This document shows, piece by piece, positions 19,521-28,503 of a stretch of 64,000 bases of DNA. Positions within the stretch are counted from its first letter, which is position 1; each line of letters begins with the position of its first letter. The notes under the pieces are model-generated. The model searched no databases. It was not told the origin of the DNA and saw only the letters and a list, made by a program, of their open reading frames with translations. Position numbers and translations under genes: made by a program. This DNA is from CAVQBP01 sp963782475. GTDB lineage: Bacteria; Bacteroidota; Ignavibacteria; Ignavibacteriales; Ignavibacteriaceae. The stretch lies in assembly GCA_963782475.1 (NCBI GenBank), contig CAWAJW010000012.1, positions 372,001 to 436,000 of the forward strand. The letters are read 5' to 3'.

Positions 19521-21584
19521 ATGGCAGATAATAATAATGATAAAAGGCCGATGCCAAAACCGCCAAAAGGAGGCAATGACGGGCCTAATAAACCCGATGA
19601 TAATTTTGATTGGTCTAAAGTGATAAGGCTGGTTTTCGGATGGGGAGCAGTAATTGTTGCAGCAGTTATAGTTATGCAGCTATTTAGAAATGATTCAGGG
19701 AATTATGTTGATATTTCATTTAACCAGTATGAAAAAATATTAAATGAAGACAATATTACTAAAGCGCATATAACGAAATCTGATGTAAATGATTATTACT
19801 TCAAAGCTGACTTAAAATCAGAAGAGACTTTATCAATAAATAACCGGCCCCAAAAAGTAAAACAGATTTCTGTTTATCTTCCTGAACCGATTATTAAGGA
19901 TCAGGAGGCAATCTGGAAAAGTAAAAATATAAATTTTACTTTTGATAAAGAATCCAATGAATGGCTGAATATCTTGCTCGGTTTTATTCCCTGGGTTATA
20001 ATAATCGGTGTATGGATTTTAATTATGAGGCGTATGCAGGGTGCGGGAGGCGGAACACGGGGAATCTTTTCTTTTGGAAAAAGTAAAGCAAAAATGATTA
20101 CCCAGTCCGGTCAAAAAATTACATTCAGGGATGTAGCCGGTGCAGACGAAGCTAAGATGGAATTACATGAAATAATTGAATTCCTAAAAGAACCTACAAA
20201 ATTCCAAAAATTAGGGGGGAAAATTCCCAGAGGTGTTTTATTGTTGGGACCTCCCGGAACCGGAAAAACTCTCCTGGCAAGGGCAGTTGCCGGTGAAGCC
20301 GGCGTTCCATTCTTTTCTATAAGCGGTGCTGACTTCGTTGAAATGTTTGTCGGTGTTGGCGCAAGCAGGGTTAGAGATCTTTTTGACCAGGGAAAGAAAA
20401 ACGCACCATGCATTATTTTTATAGATGAGATCGACGCTGTCGGCAGGCATCGTGGTGCCGGACTTGGCGGCGGACACGATGAAAGAGAACAGACCCTTAA
20501 TCAGTTATTGGTTGAAATGGATGGTTTTGAGCAGAACAGCGGTGTAATTATCATTGCAGCAACTAATCGACCTGATGTTTTGGATCCTGCATTGCTGAGG
20601 CCTGGAAGGTTTGACAGGCAGGTTGTTGTAGATCGGCCCGATGTTAAGGGAAGAGAAGGAATTTTGAAAGTGCATACAAGAAGTATCCCGCTTGAATCTA
20701 ATGTGAATCTTGAAGTACTTGCAAAAGGAACACCTGGTTTAGCCGGTGCTGAATTAGCAAACCTTGTTAATGAAGCTGCACTGCTTGCGGCACGGAAAAA
20801 TAAGAAAAAAGTTGAAATGATTGATTTTGAAGAAGCAAAAGATAAAGTAATGATGGGTATGGAAAGAAAGAGCCTGATAATCTCTGAAGAAGAGAAAAAG
20901 ACTACTGCTTACCATGAAATAGGACATGTGCTGGTTGCCCGGATGCTTCCAGATGCTGATCCTGTCCATAAAGTTACTATAATCCCAAGAGGCAGGGCGC
21001 TTGGCGTTACAAGCTATTTACCAATTGATGAAAAACATACTTACTCAAAAGAATATCTGGAATCAATCATTACTTATGCTTTAGGCGGTCGTGCTGCAGA
21101 GAAATTGATTTTTGATCATTATACAACCGGCGCCGGAAACGATATTGAAAAAGCTACCGGCATTGCCAGGAAAATGGTTTGTGAATGGGGAATGAGCGAT
21201 AAGCTCGGCCCTTTAAGCTATGGAGCAAAAGAAGAAGAAATATTTTTAGGCAGGGAAATTCAGAAGCATAGAGATTATAGTGAAAAGACAGCTATTGAAA
21301 TAGATGATGAGATTAGAAGAATTGTTAGTGTCGCTATGAAAAGAGCCGAACAGATCTTAACGGATAATGTAGAGCTTCTCCATATATTATCCAAAGAACT
21401 TCTTGAACGCGAGATTCTCGATGCGGAAGAGATTGACACTTTAATCAGGGGTGAAGAACTTCCTCCTCTAAAAAAGAACGGGAGTGTGGAAGGTGAGGGG
21501 GAATCAGAAATACCCGATCATGTAAAAAAACTTTTAGATAAACGTAAATTGAAAGAGCCTTTCTCAAAAGATGATTCAAAATGA
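19521..21584 (+). CDS. ftsH: ATP-dependent zinc metalloprotease FtsH
   Basis: This membrane-bound AAA+ protease removes misfolded membrane proteins and short-lived regulators. Two membrane segments (near 'VIRLVFGWGAVIVAAVIVM' and 'LLGFIPWVIIIGVWILIMRR') frame a periplasmic loop. The AAA module has Walker A 'GPPGTGKTLLAR', Walker B 'CIIFIDEIDAVG', and second region of homology 'ATNRPDVLDPALLRPGRFDRQ'. The zinc site is 'TAYHEIGHVL'. ATG 19521 (MADNNNDKRPMPKP) is preferred to the in-frame ATG at 19491, which adds ten residues. Length, about 687, is normal, with an acidic/basic C-terminal tail. The stop overlaps the next gene by 14 bases, so translation may be coupled. Confidence 0.96.
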   Translation: MADNNNDKRPMPKPPKGGNDGPNKPDDNFDWSKVIRLVFGWGAVIVAAVIVMQLFRNDSGNYVDISFNQYEKILNEDNITKAHITKSDVNDYYFKADLKSEETLSINNRPQKVKQISVYLPEPIIKDQEAIWKSKNINFTFDKESNEWLNILLGFIPWVIIIGVWILIMRRMQGAGGGTRGIFSFGKSKAKMITQSGQKITFRDVAGADEAKMELHEIIEFLKEPTKFQKLGGKIPRGVLLLGPPGTGKTLLARAVAGEAGVPFFSISGADFVEMFVGVGASRVRDLFDQGKKNAPCIIFIDEIDAVGRHRGAGLGGGHDEREQTLNQLLVEMDGFEQNSGVIIIAATNRPDVLDPALLRPGRFDRQVVVDRPDVKGREGILKVHTRSIPLESNVNLEVLAKGTPGLAGAELANLVNEAALLAARKNKKKVEMIDFEEAKDKVMMGMERKSLIISEEEKKTTAYHEIGHVLVARMLPDADPVHKVTIIPRGRALGVTSYLPIDEKHTYSKEYLESIITYALGGRAAEKLIFDHYTTGAGNDIEKATGIARKMVCEWGMSDKLGPLSYGAKEEEIFLGREIQKHRDYSEKTAIEIDDEIRRIVSVAMKRAEQILTDNVELLHILSKELLEREILDAEEIDTLIRGEELPPLKKNGSVEGEGESEIPDHVKKLLDKRKLKEPFSKDDSK

Positions 21585-22221
21585 CAAAGGTTCTATTAAT
21601 TACAGAGATGAAGTAGTACGCAAACTTATTCATCTCTGTTCTTTATCCATACCTATAATATATTTTTTTATTCCTAAAACCAGTGCTGTAATAATTTTAA
21701 GCATTGTAACTTTTTTTGCACTGGTTATAGATCTTTCAAGATATTTCTCTCCTGAAGCAGGTAAAGTTTTTTATTCCTTTTTTGGTTTTCTTCTAAGAGA
21801 GCATGAGCTGGATACCAGGAAAAAAAACCTTAACGGTGCGACTTATGTTTTTATTTCGGCATTAATATGTGTCATAATTTTCCCGAAGATTTTGTTTATC
21901 ACTGCTTTCAGCATTCTTATAATAAGCGATTCGCTTGCTGCATTGATTGGAAGAAAATATGGTAAGCATAAGTTTCTTTCCAAGAGCCTTGAGGGAACTT
22001 TAACTTTTTTTATTAGTGCAACCATAGTTGTTTTATTTACCCCTAAAGTTGAGGGGTTAGTTTCAGAATATTTAATCGGGATTGTTGCAGCTGCGATTGG
22101 TGCAATAGTAGAAAATATCTCTTTTGGATTTGCTGATGACAATCTTTCTATTCCAATTTCAATAGGATTATCCTTGTGGTTATTATATATAATTTATTTA
22201 CCTAACTTGCAATTAATATAA
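21571..22221 (+). CDS. Polyprenol/diacylglycerol kinase-like, CTP-dependent (dolichol kinase/CdsA superfamily)
   Basis: This integral membrane protein of 216 residues has six or seven hydrophobic segments. The diagnostic region 'LIISDSLAALIGRKYGKHKF' plus 'SKSLEGTLTFF' is the CTP-binding signature shared by phosphatidate cytidylyltransferase and dolichol/phytol kinases (SDxxAxxxGxxxGKH...SKSxEG). The short length and 'EVVRKLIHLCSLSIPIIYFF' at the start fit the small kinase group rather than CdsA. A likely role is phosphorylating a lipid alcohol in membrane or envelope synthesis. It overlaps ftsH and is probably in the same operon. Confidence 0.8.
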   Translation: MIQNDKGSINYRDEVVRKLIHLCSLSIPIIYFFIPKTSAVIILSIVTFFALVIDLSRYFSPEAGKVFYSFFGFLLREHELDTRKKNLNGATYVFISALICVIIFPKILFITAFSILIISDSLAALIGRKYGKHKFLSKSLEGTLTFFISATIVVLFTPKVEGLVSEYLIGIVAAAIGAIVENISFGFADDNLSIPISIGLSLWLLYIIYLPNLQLI

Positions 22222-22240
22222 ACAGCTTTAGGTTGGTTTA

Positions 22241-23353
22241 ATGATAAAAGTTTTAATATTTGGGAGTTTAATTTTTGCTGCCTTAATTCTTTTCTCTTGT
22301 AATCCTGCTGACAAACCTGCTGTCGGTCCGGAGGATGAAATTTATGTAATGGCCGATTCTTCAGAATTCCAGCAGCTTGAACCTGTTTTGGATTCAACTT
22401 TTGAAAAAGTGATATACACTCCCCAGCCGGAAAATTTATTTACGTTGCAAAGAATATCCCCCAATCAGCTTGATAGCTATAAGCAGAGTAAAAATCTGAT
22501 TATTGTTGCCCCTTTGAATTCAAATTCCGTAACTTCCAGATTTATCAATGCTGTGATGGATACTGCAGTAAAATCAAAGATTATGGAAAATAAAAATTTG
22601 CACGTGAATAAGTACAACCTTTGGGCAAAAAATCAGCTGGTGATGATATTAACAGCGCCTACAATAGAAGAACTGAAAAATGAAATAATGGCTCATAAGG
22701 ATAATCTTTTATATGCTTTTCAAAAAATATCGGATGACAGGTTAGCCCAAAGTCTATATAGTGCTCCTTATGAAAGAAAAGACGTTGAGGGAATGCTGCT
22801 TAAAAACTATGGGTGGATAATTTATGTTCAGGCAGATTACCAGGTGGCATTAAATATACCTAAGGATAATTTTGTCTGGCTCAGACGGGCACCCGGAAGT
22901 GATATGGAAAGATGGATTTTTATTCATTGGATTGATAACGCATCACCCGACTATTTAAATGCCGATTCAATCCGTGCCATCAGGAACAGGATGACAAAAA
23001 AGTATTATCGCACTACAGATGATACATCCTATGTAATTATAGCACAGGATTATTTTACTACAAATGAGGTTAATTTTGAAGGGAAATATGCTATACTTAC
23101 TCAGGGATTATGGGAGCTTAATAGTAAAGGTATGGGAGGACCTTTCGTTAATTATACATTCTTTGATGAAAAAACAAAAAGAATTTATATGCTTGATGGT
23201 TCCGTATTCGCGCCTAAATATTATAAACGCAATATAATTCAGCAAATGGATGTTACTTTACAATCTTTTATGACTGCTTCACAATTGAGTAAAGATAGAC
23301 AAGAAGATTTGCTGGATGAAGCAAAAAATTATAAACCGTTAACCGGCAAGTAA
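22241..23353 (+). CDS. DUF4837 lipoprotein
   Basis: 370 residues with a lipoprotein signal peptide: 'VLIFGSLIFAALILFSCNPADKP', where the Cys after FS is the lipidation site. The body matches the DUF4837 family of the Bacteroidetes/Chlorobi group, including the repeated motif 'FVWLRRAPGSDMERWIFIHW' and 'FEGKYAILTQGLWELNSKGMG'. The family function is unknown; it is envelope located. It follows the kinase gene by 19 bases, giving a five-gene unit tilS-hpt-ftsH-kinase-DUF4837. Confidence 0.85.
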   Translation: MIKVLIFGSLIFAALILFSCNPADKPAVGPEDEIYVMADSSEFQQLEPVLDSTFEKVIYTPQPENLFTLQRISPNQLDSYKQSKNLIIVAPLNSNSVTSRFINAVMDTAVKSKIMENKNLHVNKYNLWAKNQLVMILTAPTIEELKNEIMAHKDNLLYAFQKISDDRLAQSLYSAPYERKDVEGMLLKNYGWIIYVQADYQVALNIPKDNFVWLRRAPGSDMERWIFIHWIDNASPDYLNADSIRAIRNRMTKKYYRTTDDTSYVIIAQDYFTTNEVNFEGKYAILTQGLWELNSKGMGGPFVNYTFFDEKTKRIYMLDGSVFAPKYYKRNIIQQMDVTLQSFMTASQLSKDRQEDLLDEAKNYKPLTGK

Positions 23354-23480
23354 AGATCTTCTTAAAAAACTCGAAAAAGGCCGCCTGTTCTTCCTGCAAA
23401 CGTTTTTTATAAAAAAATTTTAATCTTATTTAAATTAAAAGGGGATAAATTCTTGCCTTTTTATATTTTATTTCATAATA

Positions 23481-23494
23481 TTGAAACGGTTCAA
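23481..23494. promoter_or_regulatory. LacI-type operator before the lacI gene
   Basis: TTGAAACGGTTCAA is a palindrome apart from the two central bases, with a central CG as in LacI-family sites. It lies 32 bases before the chosen lacI start, suggesting autoregulation. Related sites occur at 25047, 55840 and, weaker, 33783 and 53950. Confidence 0.7.
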
Positions 23495-23525
23495 TTATTA
23501 TATAAGTTTTAAAAGATATTTAGCA

Positions 23526-24560
23526 TTGAAAAGAATTACAATTGTAGAAGTTGCAACAAAAGCTGGAGTTTCAAAAGGAACTGTATCTGCAGTCATTAAT
23601 GCTAAAAATACGGTAAAACCGGTAACAAGAGATCATATATTAGAAATAATGAAAGAATTAAACTTTCGCCCCAGAGGTGTTGCTAGAAATTTGAAGAATG
23701 GCAATCAATATAAAAGTATCGGTGTAATTATAAAAGACTTGAATTATCCTTTTTATACATCAATTGCTACGGGTGTAAAAGAATATGCAAACAGCAAAGG
23801 ATATTCCGTTATTGTTACCAGTTCGGAAAATGATCATGAATGTGAAAAAAGTTTTTCACATCTTTTTTCGGCGAAGGATGTAAAGGGGACAATAATAGCT
23901 CCCATAGTAGAAGGCGCATCGGAAATTGAGCATCTATTCAAATTAAAAATGATAAATTACCCGTTTGTTTTATTGGAAGATGTAAAAGGCATTCAGGCAA
24001 ATGTTGTTGCCATTAATAATTTAAGAGCAATAAAAAAAGCAGTCAAATATTTAATAAGCAACGGTCATACTAAAATAGTACATTTCGCCGGTCCTCCCCA
24101 GTCTTCACATACACAAGAACGTATTGAAGGTTTCCGTCATGCATTCAGCGAAAGCACATTAGTGTTTAATAAGGAAATGATTGTTTCTGTTGGTTCAAAC
24201 TATGACGAAAGCTTTTGCAAAACACTTGAATATTTTAAAGAAAAAAAGCGTGAAGATTATCCGACAGCCATAGTCTGTTTCAATGATCAGCAGGCGTTGG
24301 GAGTTATGATGGCTCTTAATGAACTTCATATAAAAGTTCCAGATGACATTTCAATTATTGGAAATGATGATATTTATTATGCGAAGATTTATCCTGTTCC
24401 TTTAACAACAATACGGGCACCGCAGCATGAAATAGGGAAGAAAGCTGCTGAAATATTAATTAGAAATATAGAGTCTCCCAAATTATTACCAATTGAAAAA
24501 GTATATTTAGAAACAGAATTTATTATCCGGCAGTCATCGAAAGTTCTGAATAAAAACTAA
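23526..24560 (+). CDS. LacI-family transcriptional regulator
   Basis: 344 residues. The N-terminal helix-turn-helix reads 'KRITIVEVATKAGVSKGTVS' with hinge helix 'ITRDHILEIMKELNF'-like, followed by the periplasmic-binding-protein effector domain ('SIGVIIKDLNYPFYTSIATG', 'IVHFAGPPQSSHTQERIEGF', 'AIVCFNDQQALGVMMAL', 'DISIIGNDDIYYAKIYPVPL'). The start is TTG 23526: LacI proteins begin just before 'ITIxEVA', and the in-frame TTG at 23481 lies inside the operator. It probably represses the xylan locus, released by a xylan-derived sugar. It is the first gene of that locus. There is no strong ribosome site, common in this group. Confidence 0.9.
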   Translation: MKRITIVEVATKAGVSKGTVSAVINAKNTVKPVTRDHILEIMKELNFRPRGVARNLKNGNQYKSIGVIIKDLNYPFYTSIATGVKEYANSKGYSVIVTSSENDHECEKSFSHLFSAKDVKGTIIAPIVEGASEIEHLFKLKMINYPFVLLEDVKGIQANVVAINNLRAIKKAVKYLISNGHTKIVHFAGPPQSSHTQERIEGFRHAFSESTLVFNKEMIVSVGSNYDESFCKTLEYFKEKKREDYPTAIVCFNDQQALGVMMALNELHIKVPDDISIIGNDDIYYAKIYPVPLTTIRAPQHEIGKKAAEILIRNIESPKLLPIEKVYLETEFIIRQSSKVLNKN

Positions 24561-25271
24561 TTATTTTGATCGATAATTCTAAAACATAAATTCTCAATTG
24601 GCCCGCCTTATACGCTCAAATCTTAATGAACAAACCAGAGTAGAAAGATGAGATGTTAAGATCAATAAATATTTTTTCCCCTTGAAGAGTTGAGATTCTG
24701 TTATGGGATTAATTCTGCTATTTTTTTATCTTCTTCTGGTTATTAAATTAACAAGAGCGCTAATCATTTACTGATTTAATTTTTATTTTTTCACATTTCC
24801 GAATATGTTAACGTTATTAAATGTATATTATAGAGAAATAAATTATGCTGTTAAGTTAAGGAGCATATAAGATGTCTTTAAAAAATTAACATTTAAATTG
24901 AATGAAAGTCATGAATATTTTAGATCCGAAAAACATATTGACTTATTTACATATTGTATTTTTCTAATCAAAGCATTAGATAAGAAATAACCGAACGAAA
25001 TTTTGGGCTGTTTTTTCCTTGCCTTTTTGAAATTATTTTAATAATATTGAATCGGTTCAATTGATTATCTTACCTTTTAATGTTATTAGGTTCTTTTTTT
25101 ATGATAATTAATTTCTATTGCTTATCTTTTTCGAATTGGAGGGCTTATTATTTAAGGGTGAGCACGATTCGGCAATTTTATTATTTAAAATAAATAGTTA
25201 AGTTTTTCTTAATGTAAAAGTAAAAAGGCTTTTACAATTGTAAATGAAGATATCCTTGAGGAGGAAAAATT
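24561..25271 (+). promoter_or_regulatory. Long leader/promoter region of the TonB receptor gene
   Basis: 711 bases without a gene. It holds an operator-like palindrome at 25047-25060 (separate entry), a 12-base word AAGAGCGCTAAT at 24754-24765 that also occurs at 63506-63517 before the last gene of the window, and a strong ribosome site (GAGGAGGAAAA) just before ATG 25272. The operator is about 210 bases upstream of the ATG, so a long untranslated leader is likely. Confidence 0.5.
25047..25060. promoter_or_regulatory. LacI-type operator before the TonB receptor
   Basis: TTGAATCGGTTCAA differs from the site before lacI by one central base. It is symmetrical apart from one position and extends with AATA-/-TTGAT on the sides. 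Confidence 0.7.
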
Positions 25272-28200
25272 ATGACACTTGATACTTATCGTATCAGATA
25301 CGGAATAATTTCCGTATTTATTTTAATATTGTTTCTATTTCAATCATTCACTTTTGCTCAAACAGGTTCACTATCTGGCCGTATCTTCGATAAAGAAACT
25401 AAGGATTACTTAATAGGAGCAAATGTTATAATTGATGGTACAAGCTTAGGTGCCGCTTCTGATCTTGATGGTAAATATATAATTCGGAATATTCCCGCCG
25501 GGGATCATAAAATCACTGTTTCATATATTGGTTATAATTCTGTTAATTCTAACGTTACTATAACTACCAATAGAATGCTGGAGCAGAATTTTTACCTGGA
25601 AGCTCAGGCAATACAAGGTCAAACTGTGACTATCACTGCCCAAGCTCAGGGTCAGATATCAGCTGTGCAGCAGCAGTTATCATCCAATAAAATCGCAAAT
25701 GTTGTTTCCGAAGCAAGGATACAGGAACTGCCGGACTTCAATGCCGCCCAGGCTTTGTCTCGTTTACCTGGTGTTTCGACCCTTGAGAGTTCAGGTGAAG
25801 CAAATAAAATAGTAATTAGAGGTTTAGCACCCCAGTACAATAAAATAGCTGTTGCTGGGATTTCACTTTCATCTACCGGAAGCACTCAAATTGGTGCTGC
25901 TTCCCAGGGGGGAACTTCAGGTGCGATAAATACCGATAGAAGTGTCGATCTTTCAATGATAACTCCTTATATGATTAAATCCATTCAGGTTTACAAAGCT
26001 TTAACACCTGACCTAAATGCCGATGCACTTGGCGGTTATGTAAATATGGAGCTTAGAGAAGCTCCCTCCGGACTTCATGGTGATATGCTTTGGCAATCAG
26101 GGTATACAGAAAAAAGCAATAAGTATGGGAATTATAGAGCTGTTGTATCCGGAAGTGATCGATTCTTCAATGATTTGTTAGGTGTTTATGCCCTGGTTAA
26201 TGCTGAATCTTACGACCGTAATGCAGACAATTTAAATGCTTCATACCTGGTAGCTACTAATAAGACAGTTTCAGCAAGCGGATATTTCCCTGTCTCGGTT
26301 AGTAGCGTAACCCTGCAGCGTCATATTGAAACCCGGAAACGCTATGGCGGAAATCTGATCCTTGATTATAAACTACCTTCCGGTTCCCTTAAACTGATTA
26401 ATATGTTCAGCAGATTGAAATCTGAATATCAGAATTATCAGACGGGTTATAACTATCAAAGTGGAGATCTCACTTTTACATACGCTGAAGGAAATAATAA
26501 TGTTGACGTTGCTCTCAATTCATTAAATCTTAAGAATGATTTTGGATTTATGTCGGTCGATATTACTGCTGCTAATAATTATTCCAGGAATAGCTTGCCA
26601 TATTCACCGCAATTTTCTTTTAACCAGACTCACGGGGTAAACTCCTTGGGATCTAATGATATAAATAAATCACCCGATCAATTGCTCCATTTAGTAAGTT
26701 TTGGTGGTGCCAGAAATACTTATTTGCAGAATGTATCTTTATTTAGTACTGATTATAAAGAAAATGATCAAACATATAAAGGTGACTTCAAGCTTCCTTA
26801 TAATTTGGGAACAGATTATTCCGGCTTCTTTAAATTTGGAGGAGAATATCGTTACAACCTCCATATTAATGATCAGAATACACCTTTTGCAACTGTGAAG
26901 GGTGGTTCTCCGATTAACAATCTGATGATTACAGGTATTCTTAACAACTTCAGCTCCTTAAAATATGATTCTGCTGCCGGCGCATTCAGTGCGGCTAATT
27001 TTCCCAATTCCAATAGCAAACTTTATGACAGCTTTCTTAATGATCAATTTGGGAGTATGCTTTGGGTCGCTAATCCCGGAGTATTAAATTCAGTGGTCAA
27101 TTATATCTCTTCGGTTCCCCAATTTAATGGTGTCCATTCAACCGGTACAAATGCCGGGGGATGGGCTGACGGACCTTTCCAGCAGCTTGCTAATGATTAT
27201 AAATATATTGAAAAATATTATGCAGCATATTTAATGACTGAATTTCATCTTGGTCCTAAATTTATGATTGTTGGTGGCGCCCGATATGAACAAATAAAAT
27301 CTTTGTTTCAAGCATATAATCTTCTAGATGGCAGGAATCCAGCAACTGATACAGCTATACTTGTTAATGCATATCCTCAAAATCATTACTGGCTTCCTAT
27401 GGTGCAGGCTAAATATGACATTGCTGACTGGTTGGATGTACGGTATGCTTATACTCAAACTTTAGCACGTCCTGCTTATTCAGAACTTTCACCACATTTT
27501 AACATGGATTATACTGGTCTTAATGTATGGGGTGGAAATCCCGATCTTAAACCGGCTCATTCATATAATCACGATTTAATATTTACTCTTCATAATAACG
27601 AGATCGGGCTCTTCTCCGTTGGAGGTTTTTATAAAACTATAAAGGACTTTACTTTTTCAACTCAGTATGCTCTTTATAGTACAGCCCCAACCGGACTTAA
27701 AACGTATGAAGACTTACATGTTGGCGGTAAAACTCCGCAGAATAAAGCAATTTTTTACACATATATAAATAGTCCTTACCTTTCTTATGTGAAAGGTATA
27801 GAAATAGATTTTCAAACCCGTTTCTGGTATTTACCTGGCTTTTTAAATGGAATAGTATTAGGTATTAACTATACGAAAATCCATTCTCAAGCTACTTATC
27901 CTTGGAGAGACAGCAAAACGACTCTTATTCCTCCGAGAACTATCATTACGCAAGTTCTTGATAGTACACGAAGTGGACGCTTAATTGACCAGCCCGATGA
28001 TATTATGAACGCTTATATTGGTTATGATTATAGTGGTTTTTCTATGAGATTATCCTTCATATTCCAGGGTAATTCGGTCAGTTATGTCGGTGCTTTTTCT
28101 GAACAAGATGGATTTACAAAGAACTATTTTCGTATGGATGTTTCTGCCAGACAGCAGCTTCCGTGGAGCGGACTAGAAATTTATCTTGACGTAAATAATC

Positions 28201-28304
28201 TTAATAGCGAAAATAATATATCAGCTCAGAAATCAATTGGAGGTTTCACAAACGAACAGAACTATGGTTTAACTGCTGATCTTGGAGTTAGATACAGATT
28301 ATGA
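25272..28304 (+). CDS. TonB-dependent receptor with CarboxypepD_reg-like N-terminal domain
   Basis: 1010 residues. Signal peptide ending 'LFQSFTFAQ', then a beta-sandwich domain (about 32-120: 'GSLSGRIFDKETKDYLIGAN', 'SDLDGKYIIRNIPAG'), then the plug ('PDFNAAQALSRLPGVSTLES', 'IQVYKALTPDLNADALGGYV') and the outer-membrane barrel to the C-terminal strand 'GLTADLGVRYRL'. The plug wording 'YKALTPDLNADALGG' resembles the large-receptor group (TIGR01782) rather than the SusC group, and no SusD lipoprotein gene follows. In context it should import xylo-oligosaccharides. An operator-like palindrome stands before it. Confidence 0.9.
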   Translation: MTLDTYRIRYGIISVFILILFLFQSFTFAQTGSLSGRIFDKETKDYLIGANVIIDGTSLGAASDLDGKYIIRNIPAGDHKITVSYIGYNSVNSNVTITTNRMLEQNFYLEAQAIQGQTVTITAQAQGQISAVQQQLSSNKIANVVSEARIQELPDFNAAQALSRLPGVSTLESSGEANKIVIRGLAPQYNKIAVAGISLSSTGSTQIGAASQGGTSGAINTDRSVDLSMITPYMIKSIQVYKALTPDLNADALGGYVNMELREAPSGLHGDMLWQSGYTEKSNKYGNYRAVVSGSDRFFNDLLGVYALVNAESYDRNADNLNASYLVATNKTVSASGYFPVSVSSVTLQRHIETRKRYGGNLILDYKLPSGSLKLINMFSRLKSEYQNYQTGYNYQSGDLTFTYAEGNNNVDVALNSLNLKNDFGFMSVDITAANNYSRNSLPYSPQFSFNQTHGVNSLGSNDINKSPDQLLHLVSFGGARNTYLQNVSLFSTDYKENDQTYKGDFKLPYNLGTDYSGFFKFGGEYRYNLHINDQNTPFATVKGGSPINNLMITGILNNFSSLKYDSAAGAFSAANFPNSNSKLYDSFLNDQFGSMLWVANPGVLNSVVNYISSVPQFNGVHSTGTNAGGWADGPFQQLANDYKYIEKYYAAYLMTEFHLGPKFMIVGGARYEQIKSLFQAYNLLDGRNPATDTAILVNAYPQNHYWLPMVQAKYDIADWLDVRYAYTQTLARPAYSELSPHFNMDYTGLNVWGGNPDLKPAHSYNHDLIFTLHNNEIGLFSVGGFYKTIKDFTFSTQYALYSTAPTGLKTYEDLHVGGKTPQNKAIFYTYINSPYLSYVKGIEIDFQTRFWYLPGFLNGIVLGINYTKIHSQATYPWRDSKTTLIPPRTIITQVLDSTRSGRLIDQPDDIMNAYIGYDYSGFSMRLSFIFQGNSVSYVGAFSEQDGFTKNYFRMDVSARQQLPWSGLEIYLDVNNLNSENNISAQKSIGGFTNEQNYGLTADLGVRYRL

Positions 28305-28503
28305 TTGTTTAACTAGTGTTTTTAGTAAAAAGATGATTCTGTTAAGGTGATTTTATCTATTTGCAATCTTAAAATAGTTGAAGCATTAATTTAAGGAATA
28401 ACAAAAAATATAAATAATTATTTTCAATTAACACAGGTATAATGTTATTTTTGATACTTATAAACATAAATAAACAACATTAACTCTTAATGGAGGCAAG
28501 AAT

